A program made the position numbers and the translations under genes. A stretch of DNA of 7,992 nucleotides, taken from the NCBI GenBank assembly GCA_003022905.1, contig PXSE01000041.1, positions 1 through 7,992 of the forward strand. Reading direction: 5' to 3'. This DNA comes from Halobacteriales archaeon QS_9_68_42. GTDB taxonomy: Archaea; Halobacteriota; Halobacteria; Halobacteriales; Haloarculaceae. Shown here piece by piece: positions 4,996 through 7,992 of the stretch (its first letter is position 1; every line of letters begins with the position of its first letter). The notes below the pieces were generated by a model. It saw nothing but the letters and a program-made list of their open reading frames with translations. It searched no databases and was not told the origin of the DNA.

Positions 4996-5003
4996 GTTTT
5001 AAG
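4996..5003 (+). promoter_or_regulatory. TATA-like box of the RecJ-like gene
   Basis: GTTTTAAG is centred about 26 nt before the ATG at 5026, in an otherwise GC-rich 42-bp gap. This is the archaeal TATA position for a leaderless mRNA and indicates the gene has its own promoter. Confidence 0.5.
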
Positions 5004-5025
5004 CCCCGCGTCCTCGTTTCCGGTA

Positions 5026-7110
5026 ATGGGTAACTGCATCATCTGCGGCACCTCCACGGATGGCCCGATTTGCGACATCCACCAGGAGGACGTTGCGTTC
5101 GAGTTCGACGGCGACCACCCCTCACAGCTGACCCCGGGACGGTACTACCTGGGGCGGGTCGACGGCTACGCCGACTTCGGCGTCTTCGTTGACATCGGCA
5201 GCGTGACCGGCCTGCTCCACCGGAGCAAACTGGACCGGCGCCTCGAGAGCCTCGACTGGGAGGTCGGCGACAGCGTGTTCGTCCAGGTGAACAACGTCCG
5301 GGACAACGGCGACATCGATCTCGGCTGGTCGATTCGGCAGTCCGAACGAGGGTTCCGGGGACTGCTCGTCGACGCCCCCGACGGCGACTACCTCGCCGAC
5401 GAGCAGGAGGATGACGATGACGACGAACCGGAGGCGGCCGTCGACGAGCAGTCCGGCGGGACCCCCGCCGAGCCGGACGACGAGCCGGCAGCCGACCCCG
5501 AACCGGAGTACAAGCCCGAAAGCGAGCAGTCGGGCGAGGCCGACGACCAGTCCGGCGGCAGTCCGAGCGACGAGGAACTCGCCGAGGAAGCCGGAACCGC
5601 CTCCGAGACCGACGAGACGGCCGACATCAACCGGATTCCGGTCGAGGAACTCCGCGAGATGGTCGGTGACGCCGTCCGGCTGGAGGGCGAGGTGGTCTCG
5701 GCCCGACAGACCTCCGGACCGACCGTGTTCGAACTGCGCGACGAGACGGGCGTCGTCGACTGTGCGGCGTTCGTCGAGGCCGGCGTCCGGGCCTACCCGG
5801 ACGTCGAGGCCGACGACATGGTCCGGCTGGACGGCGAGGTCCGCCTCCGGCGCGACGAGATTCAGGTCGAAACCGAGTCGCTCGTCAAGCTCGAGGGCGA
5901 CGCCGAGGCGGCGGTCCGCTCGCGGATGGACGCGGCCCTCGAGGAGCGCGCCCGTCCGGCGGAGACCGAGCTCCTAAACGACGACGAGGAGCTGTCGGCC
6001 GTCGCCGAGAGAGTAACCGACGCCGCGACGGTCATCCGGCGTGCGGTGCTTGAGTCCCGGCCGGTCGTCGTCCGCCACGACGCGACCGCGGACGGCTACG
6101 TGGCCGGCGCGGCAATCGAGCGGGCGGTCCTGCCGCTGGTCGAGGCCGAACACGCGGGCGCCGACGCGGTGTACCACTACTTCGACCGCCGGCCGCTCGA
6201 GGAGGGCGTCTACGACATGAACGACGCCACCAAGGACGTCACCCGAATGTTGGGCGACCGGGAGCGCCACGACGAGAAACTCCCGCTGTTCGTGTTCGCT
6301 GCCGCCGGGTCGACGACGGCGTCCATGGACGGTCTGGAGTTGCTGGACGTCTACGGCGCACCGCGGGTCGTGCTCGACGGCCGGCCGGCCGACGAGTCGG
6401 TCGCCGGCGAAATCGACTCGCTGGTCACGGCCGAGGAGCGGACGGCCGCCACCGTCGCCGCCACCGTCGCCGCCGCGGTCAACGGCGACGTCCGCGACGA
6501 ACTGGTCCACCTACCCGCCGTCAGCTACTGGGACGAGGTGCCGGAGCCGTACGCCGACCTGGCCGCCGAGGCAGACATCGACGCCGACACCGCCCGCGAC
6601 CTCCGTGAGGCCATCGCGCTGGAGGCGTTCTACCAGTCCTACGAGGACAAGCGCGAACTCATCGTCGACCTGCTGTTCGAGAAGCAGACCGGCCTCGCCG
6701 AGCAGGTCGCAGACCAGTTCCGCACGAAGCTCGAGGCCGAAATCGACACGGCGACGGCCAACCTCGACGAGCGGACCGTCGACGACGCGGCCGTGACCGT
6801 GCTGGACACCGACGCCTACACCCACCAGTACGACTTCCCGCCGACGCGGCTCCTGCTGGACGAACTCCACCGCCGCCTCGACGCCGACGTGGTCATCGGC
6901 GTCGGCACCGACGGACTCCAGGTCCGCACCGACGGCGAACTCGACCTCGAAGCGATGGTGGCGGCCCTCCAGCTCGAGGCCCCGGACGCCGGCGTCTCGG
7001 ACCCCGGCGCCCGCCAGCCGAAGGTCGAGTTCCTGGCCGGCGAGCGCGAGGCCGTCCTCGACGCCGTGGTCGACGCCGCCGCCGAGCGGGCGCTGGCCGC
7101 CTCGGCGTAA
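5026..7110 (+). CDS. Archaeal RecJ-like protein: zinc ribbon, S1, OB-fold and degenerate DHH domains
   Basis: This 694-residue intracellular nucleic-acid-binding protein has, in order, four parts. First is a small zinc-binding knuckle at the N terminus (C4, C7, C16, H19 in CIICGTSTDGPICDIH). Second is an S1 RNA-binding-type domain (about 35-102; YYLGRVDGYADFGVFVDIG and VTGLLHRSKL are classic S1 strands). Third is a very acidic disordered linker (about 115-200), then an OB-fold of the tRNA-anticodon/RPA type (about 213-290, VRLEGEVVSARQTSGPTVFE and VVDCAAFVEAG). Fourth is a DHH-phosphoesterase-like region (about 335-690). The architecture matches the archaea-specific RecJ-like group usually placed in COG1107. 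The DHH motifs look worn: motif I reads RHDATADGY (350-358) where HxDxDG is expected, the motif II region is FVFAAAGST with no Asp, and the DHH position reads LDGRPAD (450-456). Nuclease activity is therefore doubtful, and a Cdc45-like structural or binding role is possible. A terminal GGHxxAGG-type motif is also absent. Confidence 0.82.
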   Translation: MGNCIICGTSTDGPICDIHQEDVAFEFDGDHPSQLTPGRYYLGRVDGYADFGVFVDIGSVTGLLHRSKLDRRLESLDWEVGDSVFVQVNNVRDNGDIDLGWSIRQSERGFRGLLVDAPDGDYLADEQEDDDDDEPEAAVDEQSGGTPAEPDDEPAADPEPEYKPESEQSGEADDQSGGSPSDEELAEEAGTASETDETADINRIPVEELREMVGDAVRLEGEVVSARQTSGPTVFELRDETGVVDCAAFVEAGVRAYPDVEADDMVRLDGEVRLRRDEIQVETESLVKLEGDAEAAVRSRMDAALEERARPAETELLNDDEELSAVAERVTDAATVIRRAVLESRPVVVRHDATADGYVAGAAIERAVLPLVEAEHAGADAVYHYFDRRPLEEGVYDMNDATKDVTRMLGDRERHDEKLPLFVFAAAGSTTASMDGLELLDVYGAPRVVLDGRPADESVAGEIDSLVTAEERTAATVAATVAAAVNGDVRDELVHLPAVSYWDEVPEPYADLAAEADIDADTARDLREAIALEAFYQSYEDKRELIVDLLFEKQTGLAEQVADQFRTKLEAEIDTATANLDERTVDDAAVTVLDTDAYTHQYDFPPTRLLLDELHRRLDADVVIGVGTDGLQVRTDGELDLEAMVAALQLEAPDAGVSDPGARQPKVEFLAGEREAVLDAVVDAAAERALAASA

Positions 7111-7176
7111 CCGGGTAACGTCCAATCACCCGTCGATTCGTAGATTGAACTGCGAGCACCGCCGTCGATAGCCGAT

Positions 7177-7208
7177 TTCGCGCTCTGACGCACGTTCGTA
7201 AGCGCGAA
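7177..7208. repeat. Perfect 8-bp inverted repeat between converging genes
   Basis: TTCGCGCT (7177-7184) and AGCGCGAA (7201-7208) are exact reverse complements around a 16-nt loop. The site is 66 nt after the RecJ-like stop and in the gap shared with acr3. It could be a transcript-end hairpin, a protein-binding site or part of a small RNA; the sequence does not decide. Confidence 0.4.
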
Positions 7209-7244
7209 GAAGCGTTCTCATAGACTTCACAGCCATCGCCATAT

Positions 7245-7260
7245 CCGGCGAGAGCGCCGG
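7245..7260. terminator. Candidate hairpin downstream of acr3
   Basis: CCGGCG-AGAG-CGCCGG is a perfect six-base GC stem with a 4-nt loop, 73 nt beyond the acr3 stop on the minus strand. The rest of the 223-bp gap (7111-7333) shows no credible gene. A termination role is plausible, but no T-rich tail follows. Confidence 0.35.
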
Positions 7261-7333
7261 GAAGACAACGCGGCTTCGGCCGGGTCGCTCCCGTCAGTCG
7301 GAGTCAGTAGTGTCTCTCGACGGTCGTAGTGAA

Positions 7334-7992
7334 TCAGTCGTCGTCCGTTCCGGATGGAGACTGCTCGTCGTCCGTCGGTCGAGGACTCTCGAGCCGTCCG
7401 GTCGTGTAGCCGCGCCAGTCGTAGCGGTCCTGGAGCCACAGCGCGACGTTGACCAGCGCCAGGAGGACCGGTACCTCGATGAGCGGACCGACGACGGTCG
7501 TGAAGGCGACGCCGGAGCCGATGCCGAACACTGCGACGGCGGCCGCGATGGCGAGTTCGAAGTTGTTTGAGGCGGCCGTGAACCCGATTGCCGTCGTCGT
7601 CGAGTAGTCCGCACCGATCTCCCGGCCCATCCCGAAGCTCACGAAGAACATCACGACGAAGTATATCGTCAGCGGCACCGCAATCAGGAGGACGTCGCTG
7701 GGCTGGCCGACGATGCGCTCGCCCTGCATTGCGAACATCACGATCACCGTGAAAAGCAACGCGATCAGGGTGAGCGGGCTGATCGTCGGCTCGAAGGTCT
7801 CCTCGTACCACTCGACGCCTTTCGTCCGGGTGCCGACGTACCGCGAGAGGATTCCCGCCGCGAACGGGACTCCGAGGAAGAGCGCGATCGCCTGGAAGAC
7901 CTGCATCGGCGTGATCCCGAACTCGGAGATGCCGGCGACGAGCGTCTCCATTCCCAGGACCGGCGGGAGAAACAGCGCGAAGAACCAGACGT
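7334..7992 (-). CDS. acr3: Acr3-type arsenite efflux permease, C-terminal part (5' truncated by window edge)
   Basis: The minus frame is open from the window edge to TGA (7334-7336) and gives 218 residues of a polytopic membrane protein. An internal ATG at 7949-7951 is not the start, because the upstream codons continue the family sequence ([13 protein letters not shown]). Acr3 permeases of the BART superfamily export arsenite from the cytoplasm using the proton motive force. Signature stretches include [40 protein letters not shown] and [20 protein letters not shown], with the conserved Glu in NNFELA known to matter in characterised Acr3 proteins, then [19 protein letters not shown]. The C-terminal tail is acidic and hydrophilic ([18 protein letters not shown]), a usual haloarchaeal adaptation. 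The conserved Cys of the fourth helix would lie in the missing N-terminal part. Any arsR or arsC partner would have to be upstream, outside the window. Confidence 0.9.
   Translation of the reverse strand, partial: VWFFALFLPPVLGMETLVAGISEFGITPMQVFQAIALFLGVPFAAGILSRYVGTRTKGVEWYEETFEPTISPLTLIALLFTVIVMFAMQGERIVGQPSDVLLIAVPLTIYFVVMFFVSFGMGREIGADYSTTTAIGFTAASNNFELAIAAAVAVFGIGSGVAFTTVVGPLIEVPVLLALVNVALWLQDRYDWRGYTTGRLESPRPTDDEQSPSGTDDD

Noticed and set aside
4356..5033. Arginine-rich open frame overlapping the Yip1-type gene
   Set aside because: Very high Arg/Gly content is the usual signature of an out-of-frame shadow in GC-rich DNA; the overlapping frame encodes a coherent five-helix membrane protein.
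5974..7125. Open minus-strand frames opposite the RecJ-like gene
   Set aside because: Val/Gly/Asp/Arg-rich shadows without motifs, antisense to recognisable domains.
7227..7811. Open minus-strand frame overlapping acr3 in another frame
   Set aside because: Arg/His-rich shadow; the adjacent frame encodes conserved Acr3 helices.

Overview
The window looks like chromosomal DNA from a haloarchaeon (class Halobacteria). It is GC-rich and strongly biased to G or C at third codon positions. The predicted proteins are acidic, several promoters look leaderless with a TATA-like box about 26 nt before the ATG, and the families fit (haloarchaeal-type MutY, a Tat lipoprotein with a pilin-like C-terminal domain, an archaeal S1/OB/DHH RecJ-like protein, a Yip1-type membrane protein). 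No genus can be named from sequence alone.

Layout. Bases 1-180 hold the last 59 codons of an unrecognised plus-strand gene. It runs 13 bp into the tail of a minus-strand small protein with a ribbon-helix-helix-like pattern (168-497). Upstream of that on the minus strand is a short membrane protein split by a one-base frameshift (543-723). Divergent from it is mutY (810-1793), an adenine glycosylase of base-excision repair, followed by an NAD(P)H-dependent FMN reductase-like flavoprotein (1840-2421).

The region 2422-3353 is the scrambled part. It contains a conspicuously AT-richer stretch with one small two-helix membrane protein (2553-2780, minus), then a decayed fragment of a Tat lipoprotein (2868-3140, minus), then a second copy of the last 45 codons of the FMN reductase (3128-3262, plus, 116/135 bases identical by hand count). 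The intact relative of the lipoprotein fragment follows at 3354-4265 (minus). The order FMN-reductase end, lipoprotein relic, FMN-reductase end, intact lipoprotein is best read as an old tandem duplication that then decayed and was partly replaced by AT-richer DNA.

The intact lipoprotein is divergent from a Yip1-family membrane protein (4321-4983). One TATA-like element lies exactly midway between the two start codons. Next is a 694-residue zinc-ribbon/S1/OB/DHH protein related to archaeal RecJ/Cdc45-type proteins, whose DHH catalytic motifs look degraded (5026-7110). After a 223-bp convergent gap with two perfect inverted repeats comes the C-terminal part of an Acr3-type arsenite efflux permease (7334 to the window edge, minus).

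The genes do not form one pathway. mutY and the RecJ-like gene belong to DNA maintenance, acr3 to arsenic resistance, and the rest are envelope or redox functions. I found no clear new multi-gene system, CRISPR array, insertion sequence, tRNA or rRNA. The most noteworthy items are the duplication scar, the degenerate DHH protein and the shared symmetric promoter.
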